This document shows positions 17,517-27,614 of a stretch of DNA of 64,000 nt, piece by piece. The notes below the pieces were generated by a model. It searched no databases. It saw only the letters and a list, made by a program, of their open reading frames with translations, and was not told where the DNA came from. Source of the DNA: an uncultured Woeseiaceae bacterium (GTDB lineage: Bacteria > Pseudomonadota > Gammaproteobacteria > Steroidobacterales > Woeseiaceae); assembly GCA_945787845.1 (NCBI GenBank), contig CALZJH010000003.1, positions 186,001-250,000 of the forward strand, written 5' to 3'. Both the position numbers and the translations under genes were made by a program. Each line of letters opens with the position of its first letter. Position 1 is the stretch's first letter.

Positions 17517-19127
17517 ATGCCCGCAATCCAGACAACAGTCGACCGCAAGTCGGATGACTTCCAGAAGAACCAGGCCGTCCACGAAGAGTTGGCCAAGGGC
17601 CTGCGCGAGATTGATGCCTACGTCATGCAAGGCGGGCCCGAGCGCTCCCGCGAAAAGCATCTGAAGCGCGGCAAGCTGCTGGCGCGCGATCGCATCAGCG
17701 GTTTGCTGGATGAAGGCGCGCATTTCCTCGAGATCGGCCGCCAGGCGGCCTGGCAGGTGTACAGCGACGATGTGCCGAGTGCAGGCATCGTGACGGGCAT
17801 AGGCCGAATAAACGACACGGAGTGCATGATTGTCGCAAACGACGCGACGGTGAAAGGCGGTACGTACTATCCATTGACGGTGAAGAAACACCTGCGCGCA
17901 CAAGAGATAGCCGAAGAGAATCGCCTGCCTTGTATCTACCTGGTCGATTCCGGCGGCGCGTTTCTGCCGCGGCAAGACGAGGTGTTCCCGGATCGCGATC
18001 ACTTCGGCCGAATTTTCTACAACCAGGCGCGCCTTTCGGCGCAGGGCATACCGCAGATCGCCGTTGTCATGGGGTCCTGCACGGCAGGGGGTGCTTACGT
18101 CCCCGCGATGTGCGACGAGTCGATCATTGTGCGTAACCAGGGAACGATTTTTCTTGGTGGCCCGCCGCTGGTAAAAGCAGCTACTGGCGAGGTCGTCGAT
18201 GCCGAAACGCTCGGCGGCGGCAGCGTTCATTGTCGTATCTCAGGCGTGACCGATCACCTTGCCGACGATGATGCGCACGCACTGGCCATTGCGCGTGACA
18301 TCGTCGCCAATCTCAATGTCGGTCGTGACTCAGCCGCGGTTCGTCGCGAGACCACGGACCCGATCTATCCAGCGGAAGACATATACGGGATCGTGTCCCG
18401 GGAATTCCGTTTTCCCTATGACATTCGTGAAGTCGTTGCGCGTATCGTTGACGGCTCCGAGTTTCACGAATTCAAGAAGCTCTACGGCGCTACGCTCGTC
18501 TGCGGGTTCGCGCATATTGATGGTTTCCCGGTCGGTATCGTCGCGAACAACGGCATCCTGTTTCCGGAGTCGGCTCAGAAGGGCGCGCACTTCGTGCAAT
18601 TGTGCAATCGCCGGCGAATTCCGCTCGTGTTCCTGCAGAACATCACGGGTTTCATGGTCGGCAAGCGGGTCGAGCAGGCGGGAATCGCGAAGGACGGCGC
18701 GAAAATGGTGAATGCCGTTGCGACGGCCAGTGTCCCGAAGTTCACCGTGGTCGTCGGCGGCTCATTCGGTGCCGGCAATTACGCAATGTGCGGTCGCGCC
18801 TACAGTCCGCGCATGATGTGGATGTGGCCAAACGCGCGTATTTCAGTGATGGGAGGCGACCAGGCGGCACTGGTACTGTCGACGGTGAAGCAGGACGGCG
18901 TCGAAGCGCGCGGCGAAGCATGGCCTGAAAACGAGAAGGCCAACTTCGAAGACATGATTCGCGCGCAGTACGAAAACCAGGGCAACCCGTATTATGCGAG
19001 CGGCCGCCTCTGGGACGACGGGGTTATCGACCCCCTGGAAACGCGTTCGGTCCTCGCGCACGGCCTCGCGGTCGCGATGCAGCAGGTACAGCCCGAAGAA
19101 AAGCCGTTCGGCATTTTCCGCATGTAA
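17517..19127 (+). CDS. liuB: 3-methylcrotonyl-CoA carboxylase, beta (carboxyltransferase) subunit
   Basis: 536 residues from ATG 17517. Two crotonase-like carboxyltransferase domains. Family marks: [36 protein letters not shown] and the C-terminal [16 protein letters not shown] and [16 protein letters not shown]. The length and the [14 protein letters not shown] segment match MccB rather than propionyl-CoA carboxylase; geranyl-CoA carboxylase beta (AtuC) is the closest alternative. It needs a biotin carboxylase/BCCP alpha subunit (LiuD), which is not in this window although it usually sits close by. It follows liuA by four bases, as in leucine/isovalerate utilisation operons. Confidence 0.92.
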   Translation: MPAIQTTVDRKSDDFQKNQAVHEELAKGLREIDAYVMQGGPERSREKHLKRGKLLARDRISGLLDEGAHFLEIGRQAAWQVYSDDVPSAGIVTGIGRINDTECMIVANDATVKGGTYYPLTVKKHLRAQEIAEENRLPCIYLVDSGGAFLPRQDEVFPDRDHFGRIFYNQARLSAQGIPQIAVVMGSCTAGGAYVPAMCDESIIVRNQGTIFLGGPPLVKAATGEVVDAETLGGGSVHCRISGVTDHLADDDAHALAIARDIVANLNVGRDSAAVRRETTDPIYPAEDIYGIVSREFRFPYDIREVVARIVDGSEFHEFKKLYGATLVCGFAHIDGFPVGIVANNGILFPESAQKGAHFVQLCNRRRIPLVFLQNITGFMVGKRVEQAGIAKDGAKMVNAVATASVPKFTVVVGGSFGAGNYAMCGRAYSPRMMWMWPNARISVMGGDQAALVLSTVKQDGVEARGEAWPENEKANFEDMIRAQYENQGNPYYASGRLWDDGVIDPLETRSVLAHGLAVAMQQVQPEEKPFGIFRM

Positions 19128-19144
19128 CGGTACACTCTGCGGCC

Positions 19145-20215
19145 ATGACGGGTCGCCAGGATCAAAATACAGGGACACGGCAGGTTCGGGACGGGCATCG
19201 CTTCGATGTCGATCGCCTCGAGACCTGGCTGCATGCCCATGTGGACGGGTTTCAGGGGCCGCTCGACGTGTCACAGTTCAAAGGCGGCCAGTCCAACCCG
19301 ACGTACCTGCTGCAAGCGGCGTCCGGCAGTTACGTCCTGCGGCGTAAACCGCCCGGCCAGTTGCTCAAGTCCGCGCATGCCGTCGATCGTGAGTTTCGTG
19401 TCATCAGCGCGCTGCACGCGTCCGGATTTCCGGTGCCGCGCCCGTACATCCTTTGCGAAGACGCAGAGATCATCGGCACGATGTTCTACGTCATGGAATT
19501 CGTGGATGGACGGATCTTCTGGGAACTGGATCTGCCCGGCATGGAACCGCCTGAGCGCGAAGCCATATACGACAACGTCAATGAGACGATCGCCCGACTG
19601 CATACCATCGATTATGAGGCTATCGGCCTCGGCGATTTCGGGGTGCCGGGAAACTATTTCGAACGCCAGATTTCGCGCTGGACCCGGCAATATCGCGCAT
19701 CTGAGACCGGTACGATTGCAGCCATGGACAAGCTCATTGAGTGGCTTCCGGGCAATATCCCGACCGATGATTCGGTGAGCGTCGTGCACGGTGATTTCCG
19801 TCTCGACAACATGGTTCTCCACCCGACCGAGCCTAGAGTCATCGCGGTACTTGATTGGGAGTTGTCCACGATCGGGCATCCACTCGCCGACTTCACGTAT
19901 CACCTCATGGCCTGGCAAATGCCGGAAATCGGCATTGGGTCGGTCGGCCTTGCGGGCAAACCGCTCGCTGACCTGGGCATTCCCGACGAGGATGTCTACA
20001 TCGCACGCTATTGCGAACGCACGGGTCGCGACGACGGAATTCCGGGGCGCGATTTCTATTCAGCCTTCAATTTCTTCAGGCTTGCCGCCATCTTGCAGGG
20101 CATTGCGGGCCGGGTCAGAGATGGAACGGCGGCGAGCGCGCACGCGTCGCAGGCTGTCAAAGCCGTGCAACCGCTGGCAGACTTGGGCTGGACGCACGCC
20201 GCCAAACACGGATGA
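19145..20215 (+). CDS. ACAD10/11-type phosphotransferase (aminoglycoside phosphotransferase fold)
   Basis: 356 residues. Protein-kinase-like fold: N-lobe FKGGQSNPTYLLQAASGSYV and RRKPPGQLLKSAHAVDREF, catalytic loop VVHGDFRLDNMVLH (near residue 215) with Asp and Asn, and metal-binding VIAVLDWELSTIGHPLADF. These are the hallmarks of the phosphotransferase domain fused to acyl-CoA dehydrogenases in vertebrate ACAD10/11, reported to phosphorylate 4-hydroxyacyl-CoAs. In bacteria it is commonly encoded among acyl-CoA dehydrogenases and MaoC hydratases, as here. The likely role is 4-hydroxy fatty acid breakdown, but no substrate can be proved from sequence. Confidence 0.9.
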   Translation: MTGRQDQNTGTRQVRDGHRFDVDRLETWLHAHVDGFQGPLDVSQFKGGQSNPTYLLQAASGSYVLRRKPPGQLLKSAHAVDREFRVISALHASGFPVPRPYILCEDAEIIGTMFYVMEFVDGRIFWELDLPGMEPPEREAIYDNVNETIARLHTIDYEAIGLGDFGVPGNYFERQISRWTRQYRASETGTIAAMDKLIEWLPGNIPTDDSVSVVHGDFRLDNMVLHPTEPRVIAVLDWELSTIGHPLADFTYHLMAWQMPEIGIGSVGLAGKPLADLGIPDEDVYIARYCERTGRDDGIPGRDFYSAFNFFRLAAILQGIAGRVRDGTAASAHASQAVKAVQPLADLGWTHAAKHG

Positions 20216-20218
20216 CTC

Positions 20219-21076
20219 ATGGCACTTGATTACGACACGCTGATGTCCAAGGTCGAAAACGACCTTCCATTCAGTTACACCGATGCTGATTCAATGCTGT
20301 ATGCGCTTGGCGTCGGTATGGGCACGAATCCGCTCGACGAAAACGAACTCGACTACGTTTACGAACAGGGTAGGCCGCTAAAGACCGTGCCCACGCTGGC
20401 GACGGCCCTGGTCCCCGAGATGTTTCCGGTGGGCCTGGGTTGGGACTATAGCCAGATCCTGCACTCGGAGCAGCGACTGCAGGTGTTTCGTCCCTTGCCG
20501 GCGGCGGCGGATCTCTTGATCAACAAGCGGGTTGTCGATGCGTTCGACCGGGGTCCACAACGCGGTGCATTGATCCTGCTCGAGGCCGAGGGCCGGCTGG
20601 CCAGCGACGACACCGTGATTTTCAACATGGGCTGCACGATCATGGCGCGCGGTGATGGCGGCTTCGGCGGCCCGAAAGGTAAAGGCATCCCGCCACACAG
20701 GGTGCCTCGCCGGGAACCCGATCTGAGTTGCGACATCACGACGCGCGAGGACCAGGCCCTGCTGTATCGATTGACCGGCGACAGAAATCCGCTGCATGCG
20801 GATCCGGCCAAGGCCCGGGATGTTGGCTTCGAGCGACCGATTCTGCACGGCCTGTGTACGTTCGGGATCGCCTGCAGGGCTATTCTGAAGACGATCTGCG
20901 ATTACGACTATACGTTAATCCGGGAATTCGATGCGCGCTTTTCAGCACCTGTGCTCCCGGGCGATACAATAACGACCGATATGTGGCAGGACGGCGACGT
21001 TGTGTCATTCAGTTGCAGCGTTAAGGAGCGCGACGCGCTCGTGCTGCGCAACGGCAAGTGCAGGCTGGCTGTCTAG
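20219..21076 (+). CDS. MaoC-like enoyl-CoA hydratase 2
   Basis: 285 residues, ATG three bases after the previous stop. Double hot-dog protein: the first, non-catalytic half (YTDADSMLYALGVGMGTNPL) and the catalytic second half with the hydratase-2 motif YRLTGDRNPLHADP and GFERPILHGLCTFG. Asp and His of this motif hydrate trans-2-enoyl-CoA to (R)-3-hydroxyacyl-CoA. Relatives are annotated as peroxisomal-type MFE-2 hydratase or sterol side-chain hydratase. In its operon it could feed (R)-hydroxyacyl-CoA metabolism, but branched-chain enoyl-CoA is equally possible. Confidence 0.9.
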   Translation: MALDYDTLMSKVENDLPFSYTDADSMLYALGVGMGTNPLDENELDYVYEQGRPLKTVPTLATALVPEMFPVGLGWDYSQILHSEQRLQVFRPLPAAADLLINKRVVDAFDRGPQRGALILLEAEGRLASDDTVIFNMGCTIMARGDGGFGGPKGKGIPPHRVPRREPDLSCDITTREDQALLYRLTGDRNPLHADPAKARDVGFERPILHGLCTFGIACRAILKTICDYDYTLIREFDARFSAPVLPGDTITTDMWQDGDVVSFSCSVKERDALVLRNGKCRLAV

Positions 21077-21091
21077 CAAGGGAGATTTCCA

Positions 21092-21892
21092 TTGAACGAT
21101 CGCATTGCCATCACTATTGAGGATCACGTAGCCGAGGTCATGCTGGATCGGCCCGACAAGCTCAATGCGCTGGATCTCGATACGTTTCACGCCCTCGACG
21201 AGGCCGCGAGGTCACTGGCGGACGAAACCTCCGTGCGCGCGGTCGTGTTGCACGGTGCGGGCGAGAATTTCTGCGCCGGGCTGGACCTCGGGGTGATGCA
21301 AGGTGAGGCTGACATAGGCGCTGCCATGCTGCGGCCCGTGGCGGGGTCACCGGCGAACCTCTTCCAGCGTGCCGCGTATGCCTGGCGAGAGCTTCCGGTG
21401 CCGGTCATCTGTGCGCTGCAGGGCGTCACGTTCGGCGGCGGATTTCAGATCGCAATGGGTGCGGACCTTCGCTATGCTGCCCCGGGGACGAAATTTTCGG
21501 TCATGGAGTCGAAATGGGGATTGATTCCGGACATGGCCATAAGCGCGACGCTGCGGAATATTTTGCCGCCCGATCGGCTCAAGGAGCTGGCCTGGACAGC
21601 GCGCGTATTTGACGCGGCCGAGGCCATGGGCCTGGGCGTCGTGACCGCTGTCGTCGACGATCCGCTGGCGGCAGCGAGAGAGATGGCCGCCGACCTCCGG
21701 GGTCGGTCGCCCGAGGCGATACGGGGAATCAAGCGACTTGTGAACAGCGCCTGGCAATGCTCCGAACAGGAGGCACTGGCGCTCGAGGCGCAGCTCCAGC
21801 TCGGCTTGCTGGGAACGAAGAACCAGGTTGAGGCGGTGCGCGCCAACCTCGAAAAGCGTGAGCCCCGGTTTGCCGACCGGGCCGCCGAGTAG
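21092..21892 (+). CDS. Crotonase-family enoyl-CoA hydratase/isomerase
   Basis: 266 residues from TTG 21092, with GGGAG nine bases upstream. Crotonase features: LDRPDKLNALDLDTFHALDE, oxyanion-hole loops HGAGENFCAGLDLGVMQ and GVTFGGGFQIAMGADLRYA, then FSVMESKWGLIPDMAISATL. The first active-site glutamate of true hydratases is not obvious (GGGFQ), and an Asp follows GLIP, so dienoyl-CoA isomerase-like or other chemistry is possible. It closes the block that starts with liuA and could act on 3-methylglutaconyl-CoA, but the altered acid residues leave this open. Confidence 0.86.
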   Translation: MNDRIAITIEDHVAEVMLDRPDKLNALDLDTFHALDEAARSLADETSVRAVVLHGAGENFCAGLDLGVMQGEADIGAAMLRPVAGSPANLFQRAAYAWRELPVPVICALQGVTFGGGFQIAMGADLRYAAPGTKFSVMESKWGLIPDMAISATLRNILPPDRLKELAWTARVFDAAEAMGLGVVTAVVDDPLAAAREMAADLRGRSPEAIRGIKRLVNSAWQCSEQEALALEAQLQLGLLGTKNQVEAVRANLEKREPRFADRAAE

Positions 21893-21967
21893 CGTGCCGA
21901 TTTGGCTGGAACTTTAGGTGCGTAACGCTGCCAAAATCAGGTGTCAGTTGCTAATGAAACAACATTG

Positions 21968-22705
21968 ATGAATCGAATCTACAGCCTGCTGATTGCCTTG
22001 GCGCTGTTGGTGCCGGGTCTCGCCGTGGCCGAATGGGCCGAGTATCCGACCGACAACATGAATTCCCGAACCGCGCAGATCCAGGCGAAGGTCGAGTCGC
22101 TGTATCGGCGCGGCGATTACAAGCGCGCACATTTCATTTATTCGAAAGAACTGGCACCGCTGGGCGACAAGTACGCTCAGTACATGACGGGTTACATGTA
22201 CCTGATGGGGCAGGGCGTCGAGGAAGACAAGATCCGGGCCTCCGCGTGGTACCGCATTGCGGCCGAACGCAGGACCCCGGAGTTCCTGGCCGTGCGCGAC
22301 CAGCTGCTGCGTACGATGACCAAAGAGCAGATGAATGCGTCGGACGCGCTGTACCTGGAGCTGCGCAGGAAATTCAGTGACCTGGTCATCGTCATGGGGC
22401 TCATCGTCGACGACTTGCCGCACCTCGACGTCAGGAGGACGGGGTCCCGTTTGTCAGGCGGCACGGGCTCCGTGACCGTGCTCGACCCCAATACGGGCGC
22501 CTCGGTATCGGCGGACCACCTGCGCAATCGTGCGACGCGAGCGGTGCAGGCGAGGCTCGACTTTGTCACGGATAAGCTCGATATCGACGAGATCCAGGCG
22601 CAAGACGTCGAACGGCAGGTCGATGTTCTCTGGGAACGCATCCACGACTACCTGGGTGTCATCGACGACGACATGGGTGCGTTTGTCGCCAATCCGCCCA
22701 ACTAG
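21968..22705 (+). CDS. Exported Sel1-like repeat protein
   Basis: 245 residues from ATG 21968, chosen because translation then starts with a clean signal peptide (MNRIYSLLIALALLVPGLA). One Sel1-like/TPR-type repeat is visible (KYAQYMTGYMYLMGQGVEED followed by KIRASAWYRIAAE), preceded by a related helix pair. The rest is helical with an acidic tail; no enzyme motif. Sel1-like proteins are usually protein-interaction adaptors. It sits between the acyl-CoA block and the convergent TetR gene, 14 bases from it, and does not look related to either. Confidence 0.85.
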   Translation: MNRIYSLLIALALLVPGLAVAEWAEYPTDNMNSRTAQIQAKVESLYRRGDYKRAHFIYSKELAPLGDKYAQYMTGYMYLMGQGVEEDKIRASAWYRIAAERRTPEFLAVRDQLLRTMTKEQMNASDALYLELRRKFSDLVIVMGLIVDDLPHLDVRRTGSRLSGGTGSVTVLDPNTGASVSADHLRNRATRAVQARLDFVTDKLDIDEIQAQDVERQVDVLWERIHDYLGVIDDDMGAFVANPPN

Positions 22706-22719
22706 CGCGGCCATTCAGC

Positions 22720-23307
22720 TCAGGGTTCCAGTCCCGCACTGAGAATCTGCGGAAACTCCTCGACGACGCTGGCCGCGACCGCCGCATCGCCGCGAAACCA
22801 CTTCGGGACCCAGTTGAGCGCGCCCATGATTGCGTTGCCGGTCATACGCACGTTGCAGGGAGCAATGCTGCCGTCCTCGATGCCGCGCTGCAGAATAGAC
22901 TCGAAACGGGCACTGTGCGCCCGCGAGATATCGAGGACGCGGTCACGATGCTCCGGCTTGAGCGAAGGGATCTCACTCATGATCGCGATCGGGCCGCGCT
23001 CGCCGGTCATGACGTCGAGGTGGTACCGCAGGTAGCGCCTCACGATGTCGAGGCCATCGCGACCTTCCCGGATCGCCCGGTCCATCGATTCCCTGCCCAC
23101 TTCGCCGGCACGCACGTAGCAAAGGTAGACGAGCTCTTCCTTGTTCTTGACGTAGTAATACAGCGCGGCGTCGGTCAGTCCCAGGATATTGGCCACATCC
23201 TTGAGTGAAGTGCCGCTGTAGCCCTTTTCATTGAAGCACCTCGCCGCCGCGCGCAACATGCGGCCCTTTTGCAGTTCGAAGCGAGTGTCTGAGGCCTGTG
23301 TGGCCAT
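22720..23307 (-). CDS. TetR family transcriptional regulator
   Basis: 195 residues. N-terminal helix-turn-helix in the TetR pattern: [20 protein letters not shown] then [20 protein letters not shown] (residues about 17-55). The C-terminal ligand domain (about 70-195) resembles the large group that controls fatty acid and acyl-CoA degradation genes. It is transcribed away from icmF with 81 bases between the starts, where a perfect 9-2-9 palindrome overlaps the predicted icmF promoter. A likely scheme is repression of icmF and of itself, relieved by an acyl-CoA ligand; this is inference from position. Confidence 0.93.
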   Translation of the reverse strand: MATQASDTRFELQKGRMLRAAARCFNEKGYSGTSLKDVANILGLTDAALYYYVKNKEELVYLCYVRAGEVGRESMDRAIREGRDGLDIVRRYLRYHLDVMTGERGPIAIMSEIPSLKPEHRDRVLDISRAHSARFESILQRGIEDGSIAPCNVRMTGNAIMGALNWVPKWFRGDAAVAASVVEEFPQILSAGLEP

Positions 23308-23325
23308 GGATTCGGGTGCCTTTGC

Positions 23326-23354
23326 TTGAGTCCTGATCGATTCTGCATTATTTT
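23326..23354 (+). promoter_or_regulatory. Predicted sigma70 promoter of icmF
   Basis: TTGAGT (23326-23331) and TATTTT (23349-23354) are spaced by 17 bases. The -10 box runs into the palindrome at 23350-23369, so a protein bound to that palindrome would block polymerase. The icmF start codon lies 35 bases downstream of the -10 box. Confidence 0.55.
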
Positions 23355-23369
23355 AATCCAGATTAAAAT
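23350..23369. promoter_or_regulatory. Palindromic operator between the TetR gene and icmF
   Basis: Perfect inverted repeat with 9-base arms ATTTTAATC and GATTAAAAT separated by CA. It lies 43 bases in front of the TetR start and 20 bases in front of the icmF start, overlapping the predicted -10 of icmF. A twenty-base palindrome of this kind fits a TetR dimer site, and the divergent TetR gene is the obvious candidate binder. Confidence 0.65.
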
Positions 23370-23388
23370 TATTCTCGCAGGTAACAGC

Positions 23389-26300
23389 ATGAGTACTGCA
23401 GCTACCGATCTCCCGCGCACCTCCGGCGAGCGGGAGGCCAGCCCGTTGCGATTCGTGACCGCCGCATCGCTGTTTGATGGTCATGATGCCGCGATTAACA
23501 TAATGCGGCGCCTGATACAGGCACAGGGCGCCGAAGTGATTCACCTCGGGCATAACCGCAGTGTCGACGACATCGTGCGGGCAGCGATCCAGGAGGATGC
23601 CGACGGCATCGCCGTCAGCTCTTACCAGGGTGGCCACAACGAGTTCTTCCGCTACATGGTGGATCGCCTGCGTGAGCTCGGTGCAGGTCACATCAAGGTA
23701 TTCGGGGGTGGCGGCGGCACGATCACGCCCGAGGAGATAGCGGCCCTCATGGAGTATGGCGTCGAGCGCATTTACCACCCGCATGACGGTATGGAACTCG
23801 GCCTGCAGTCGATGATCGAGGACCTGGTTGCGCGCACCGTCGACGGCCGGAAACCGACGTCGGCTCCCGAGGCCACGGCGTCGACCGTGGATACCGCGGC
23901 GATGATTTCCGCGATTGAAGAGGGGCAGTTCGACGACGGCGAACTGGCCGCTATGCGCAAAGAGTGGCACGTCAAGGCCGGGCGTGTCCCGGTCATCGGT
24001 ATCACGGGCACGGGCGGTGCCGGCAAGAGCAGCGTGACCGACGAACTCCTGAACCGCTTCCTGGCGGCCTTCCCCGACATGCGAATCGCAGTGCTGGCCG
24101 TGGATCCGACACGCAGGCGCACAGGCGGTGCGCTGCTCGGCGATCGCATCCGCATGAACTCGCTGCGCTCGGATCGTATCTACATGCGCTCGATCGCCAC
24201 GCGGCGACAACACCTGGCCACGAGCGAAATGCTGGGCGATCACATCGTGTTTCTGAAGTCAGAAGGATTTGACCTCGTGATCGTGGAAACGGCCGGTATC
24301 GGCCAGAGCGACAGCGAGATCGTCGATATGGTCGACTACTCCGTCTATGTCATGACCAGCGAATACGGCGCAGCCAGCCAGCTGGAAAAGATCGACATGC
24401 TCGACTTCGCCGACCTCATCATTCTCAACAAATATGACAAGCGCGGCGCGGAAGACGCGCTGCGTGACGTACGCAAACAGTGGAAGCGCAATCACGTTGC
24501 GTTTGATACGCCGGATGAGGACGTGCCCGTGTATCCGACCATTGCAAGTCAGTTCAACGACCCGGGCGTGAGCTGGACGTTTGCGGAACTGTGCCGCCGG
24601 GTTGCGGAGAAAGCGGGTCTCGACAGGGCCCGGTGGACACCCGACATTGACACGACGATTCGCGAGCCACGTTCCACCGCGATGATTCCAGGCGCACGTG
24701 TTCGATATCTTGCCGAGATTGCGGAACAGGGACGCACGATCAATGCGCGCGTCGATACGCAGGCGGACATTGCCAGCCACGCCCAGCATGTCTATGAAGC
24801 GTTGAAACTCCTGGAGGATCCGGAGCTGCCGGACGAGCTCGAGACATACCCTTCGGCCGCGCTGGTGGAGGACGGCGATCGAAGCTTGCTGACGCTGCGT
24901 CAGCGTTACCAGGAAGCGATTTCGGACCTGACCGCCGATTCGCTAAACCTGTTACGTGAGTGGCCGGCGCGCAAGGAAGGCGTACGCTCGGAGAAGCACT
25001 CCTACACGGTTCGTGGTCGCGAAATAACGGGCAATAACTACCGCGAGTCGCTGAGCCACCAGAAGATTCCCAAGATCGCCGCACCTGACTATTCAGATTG
25101 GGGTGAAATCCTCCGGTTCCTGAAAAAAGAGAACTTGCCGGGCGGCTACCCGTATACAGGCGGCGTGTATCCCTACCGTCGACTGGGCGAGGATCCCACG
25201 CGTATGTTCGCTGGCGAAGGCACGCCCGAACGCACGAACCGCCGGTTCCACTACCTGTCGTTGGGGCAACCGGCCGCGCGGCTGTCGACGGCGTTTGACT
25301 CCGTCACGCTGTACGGCGAAGACCCGCATGAGCGACCCGATATTTTCGGCAAGGTCGGTAACTCGGGCGTGTCGATTGCCTCAGTCGATGACATGAAGAA
25401 ACTGTATTCAGGCTTCGACCTGTGTGCGCCGACGACCTCGGTGTCGATGACCATCAACGGCCCGGCACCGATGATTCTCGCATTCTTCATGAACACGGCG
25501 ATCGACCAGCAGGTGGAGAAATACCTGCGCGAGACGGGCGGCTGGGATGGTGCACAGAAGAAGCTGGACGCGTATTTCGAAGGCAAGGACCGTCCCGTTT
25601 ACGTCGGAGACCTGCCTGAAGGAAACGATGGCCTCGGCCTCGGCCTGCTGGGCGTGTCGGGAGACCTCGTCGTCGACAGGGACACCTACGCACGTATCAG
25701 GAAAGAAACCCTGGCGACCGTCCGCGGCACCGTGCAGGCTGACATCCTCAAGGAAGACCAGGCACAGAACACCTGTATCTTTTCGACCGAGTTTGCGATG
25801 AAGATGATGGGCGATGTGCAGCAGTTCTTCATCGAAAATAACGTGCGCAACTACTACAGCATCTCGATCAGTGGTTATCACATCGCCGAAGCAGGCGCGA
25901 ACCCGATCAGCCAGTTGGCGTTTACGTTGTCCAACGGTTTCACCATAGTCGAGTACTATCTCGCGCGCGGGATGGACATTGATGACTTCGCGCCAAACCT
26001 GAGTTTCTTTTTCTCGAATGGCATGGATCCGGAGTACACGGTAATAGGCCGCGTGGCGCGGCGCATCTGGGCCCGCGCAATGCGAGAACGCTATGGTGCA
26101 AGTTCACGCTCGCAGATGTTGAAGTACCACATCCAGACGTCGGGTCGCAGCCTGCACGCGCAGGAGATCAGCTTTAACGATATTCGCACGACCCTGCAGG
26201 CTCTGTATGCGTTGTTCGATAACTGTAACAGCCTGCATACGAATGCCTTCGACGAAGCCATTACGACCCCAACCGAGCAGTCGGTGCGGCGCGCGGTCGC

Positions 26301-26826
26301 GATCCAGATGATCATCTCGCAGGAACTCGGCCTCAACTTCTGCGAGAACCCGTGGCAGGGTTCCTTTATCGTCAAAGAGCTGACTGATCTCGTCGAGGAG
26401 GCCGTGTACCAGGAGTTCGAACGCATCTCGGAGCGAGGCGGCGTCCTGGGCGCAATGGACACGATGTACCAGCGCGGCAAAATCCAGGACGAGAGTCTCT
26501 ATTACGAGCACAAGAAACACGACGGCTCGTTGCCGCTGATCGGTGTGAACACTTTCCTGCCGAAGGAAGGGCAGGAAGACGAGGTTCACGAGCTCGAACT
26601 CATCCGCTCGTCAGTTGGCGAAAAGGAAGACCAGATTCGGCACGTCCGGGCATTCCAGTCCATTCATTCTGACGCCAGTGCCGAGGCGCTCGCACACCTG
26701 CAGCAGGTTGCACGCGAACGTGGCAACGTTTTCGCCGAGCTGATGAATACCGTGAAGTCCAGTTCGCTCGGACAAATCTCGGGAGCGCTGTACGCGGTTG
26801 GCGGCGAGTACCGCCGCAACATGTAA
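23389..26826 (+). CDS. icmF: Fused isobutyryl-CoA mutase (IcmF)
   Basis: 1145 residues from ATG 23389 (AGG 7 bases upstream). Domains in order: B12-binding domain (1-150, DGHDAAI with cobalt-ligand His32), MeaB/ArgK-type GTPase chaperone (Walker A GTGGAGKS at 207-214, NKYD further on), linker, and the mutase barrel (from about 560) with SISGYH. Phe607 (RMFAGE) and Gln793 (AQNTCIF) occupy the places that are Tyr and Arg in methylmalonyl-CoA mutase, a Phe/Gln pair typical of IcmF. The enzyme interconverts isobutyryl- and butyryl-CoA with adenosylcobalamin; IcmF can also turn isovaleryl-CoA into pivalyl-CoA. The surrounding crotonase and acyl-CoA dehydrogenase genes could oxidise butyryl-CoA. 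Confidence 0.96.
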   Translation: MSTAATDLPRTSGEREASPLRFVTAASLFDGHDAAINIMRRLIQAQGAEVIHLGHNRSVDDIVRAAIQEDADGIAVSSYQGGHNEFFRYMVDRLRELGAGHIKVFGGGGGTITPEEIAALMEYGVERIYHPHDGMELGLQSMIEDLVARTVDGRKPTSAPEATASTVDTAAMISAIEEGQFDDGELAAMRKEWHVKAGRVPVIGITGTGGAGKSSVTDELLNRFLAAFPDMRIAVLAVDPTRRRTGGALLGDRIRMNSLRSDRIYMRSIATRRQHLATSEMLGDHIVFLKSEGFDLVIVETAGIGQSDSEIVDMVDYSVYVMTSEYGAASQLEKIDMLDFADLIILNKYDKRGAEDALRDVRKQWKRNHVAFDTPDEDVPVYPTIASQFNDPGVSWTFAELCRRVAEKAGLDRARWTPDIDTTIREPRSTAMIPGARVRYLAEIAEQGRTINARVDTQADIASHAQHVYEALKLLEDPELPDELETYPSAALVEDGDRSLLTLRQRYQEAISDLTADSLNLLREWPARKEGVRSEKHSYTVRGREITGNNYRESLSHQKIPKIAAPDYSDWGEILRFLKKENLPGGYPYTGGVYPYRRLGEDPTRMFAGEGTPERTNRRFHYLSLGQPAARLSTAFDSVTLYGEDPHERPDIFGKVGNSGVSIASVDDMKKLYSGFDLCAPTTSVSMTINGPAPMILAFFMNTAIDQQVEKYLRETGGWDGAQKKLDAYFEGKDRPVYVGDLPEGNDGLGLGLLGVSGDLVVDRDTYARIRKETLATVRGTVQADILKEDQAQNTCIFSTEFAMKMMGDVQQFFIENNVRNYYSISISGYHIAEAGANPISQLAFTLSNGFTIVEYYLARGMDIDDFAPNLSFFFSNGMDPEYTVIGRVARRIWARAMRERYGASSRSQMLKYHIQTSGRSLHAQEISFNDIRTTLQALYALFDNCNSLHTNAFDEAITTPTEQSVRRAVAIQMIISQELGLNFCENPWQGSFIVKELTDLVEEAVYQEFERISERGGVLGAMDTMYQRGKIQDESLYYEHKKHDGSLPLIGVNTFLPKEGQEDEVHELELIRSSVGEKEDQIRHVRAFQSIHSDASAEALAHLQQVARERGNVFAELMNTVKSSSLGQISGALYAVGGEYRRNM

Positions 26827-26841
26827 GTCCAGGAGCATTCA

Positions 26842-27612
26842 TTGAGCGACATAATCAAGTACGAACAAGCCGATGGTGTGGCTGTCATTACGCTGCATCG
26901 GCCTGACAGCATGAACGCTTTCAATACCGAATTGCGCGCCGCGGTCGTCGATGCGTTTGCGAAAGCGGCCGCCGATGAAGCCGTTCGCGCCGTGATCTTC
27001 ACGGGTGAAGGTCGCTGTTTCTCGGCAGGAGCGGACCTGAAAGCCGGAATCGACCGCGATGTGGAAGAGATTCTGCAGAAGGAATACCGGCCCGTACAGG
27101 AAGCCATTGCCAATATTCCGAAACCCGTGATCGCAGCGGTACCGGGTTCCGCCGCCGGCATCGGTTTGTCGATGGCTTTGCAGTGCGACCTGCTGATAAT
27201 GGCCGACAACGCCTTCCTGCTGTCGCCGTTCACGACGATTTCACTGGTTCCCGATGGTGGCCTCAACTGGTTGCTCGTGCGGCAACTGGGCTATCGCCGG
27301 GCGTTTCAGCTCAGCGTCGAGTCGGAACGCATCCCGGCAGAGCGATGTGTCGAGCTGGGACTCGCCAACAAGGCGGTGCCCGCCGACGAACTGCAAACAG
27401 CGGCCCGCGAATGGGCGCTCGCGCTGGCGCAAAGAGCGCCATTGTCCGTCGCCGCCACCAAGAAAATCATGCGCCTCGCAGCCGACAGCGACTGGTCGAC
27501 TGCTTACGATCTCGAAGCAGCGCTCCAGGGGCAGCTGCTCGGCAGTGAGGACAACAAGGAAGGAATCCAGGCGTTCTTCGACAAGCGTGCGCCGGAATTC
27601 AAAGGCAGGTAG
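26842..27612 (+). CDS. Enoyl-CoA hydratase/isomerase (crotonase family)
   Basis: 256 residues from TTG 26842, AGGAG seven bases upstream. Crotonase motifs: LHRPDSMNAFNTELRAAVVD, FTGEGRCFSAGADLKAG, AAVPGSAAGIGLSMALQCDL and SPFTTISLVPDGGLNWLLVR. The Asp after VP (PDGG) in place of Glu recalls PaaG-type ring isomerases and 2-enoyl-CoA isomerases, though short-chain hydratase activity is not excluded. The gene follows icmF by 15 bases and precedes an acyl-CoA dehydrogenase by two, so the three probably work together on short or branched acyl-CoAs. Confidence 0.9.
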   Translation: MSDIIKYEQADGVAVITLHRPDSMNAFNTELRAAVVDAFAKAAADEAVRAVIFTGEGRCFSAGADLKAGIDRDVEEILQKEYRPVQEAIANIPKPVIAAVPGSAAGIGLSMALQCDLLIMADNAFLLSPFTTISLVPDGGLNWLLVRQLGYRRAFQLSVESERIPAERCVELGLANKAVPADELQTAAREWALALAQRAPLSVAATKKIMRLAADSDWSTAYDLEAALQGQLLGSEDNKEGIQAFFDKRAPEFKGR

Positions 27613-27614
27613 GC

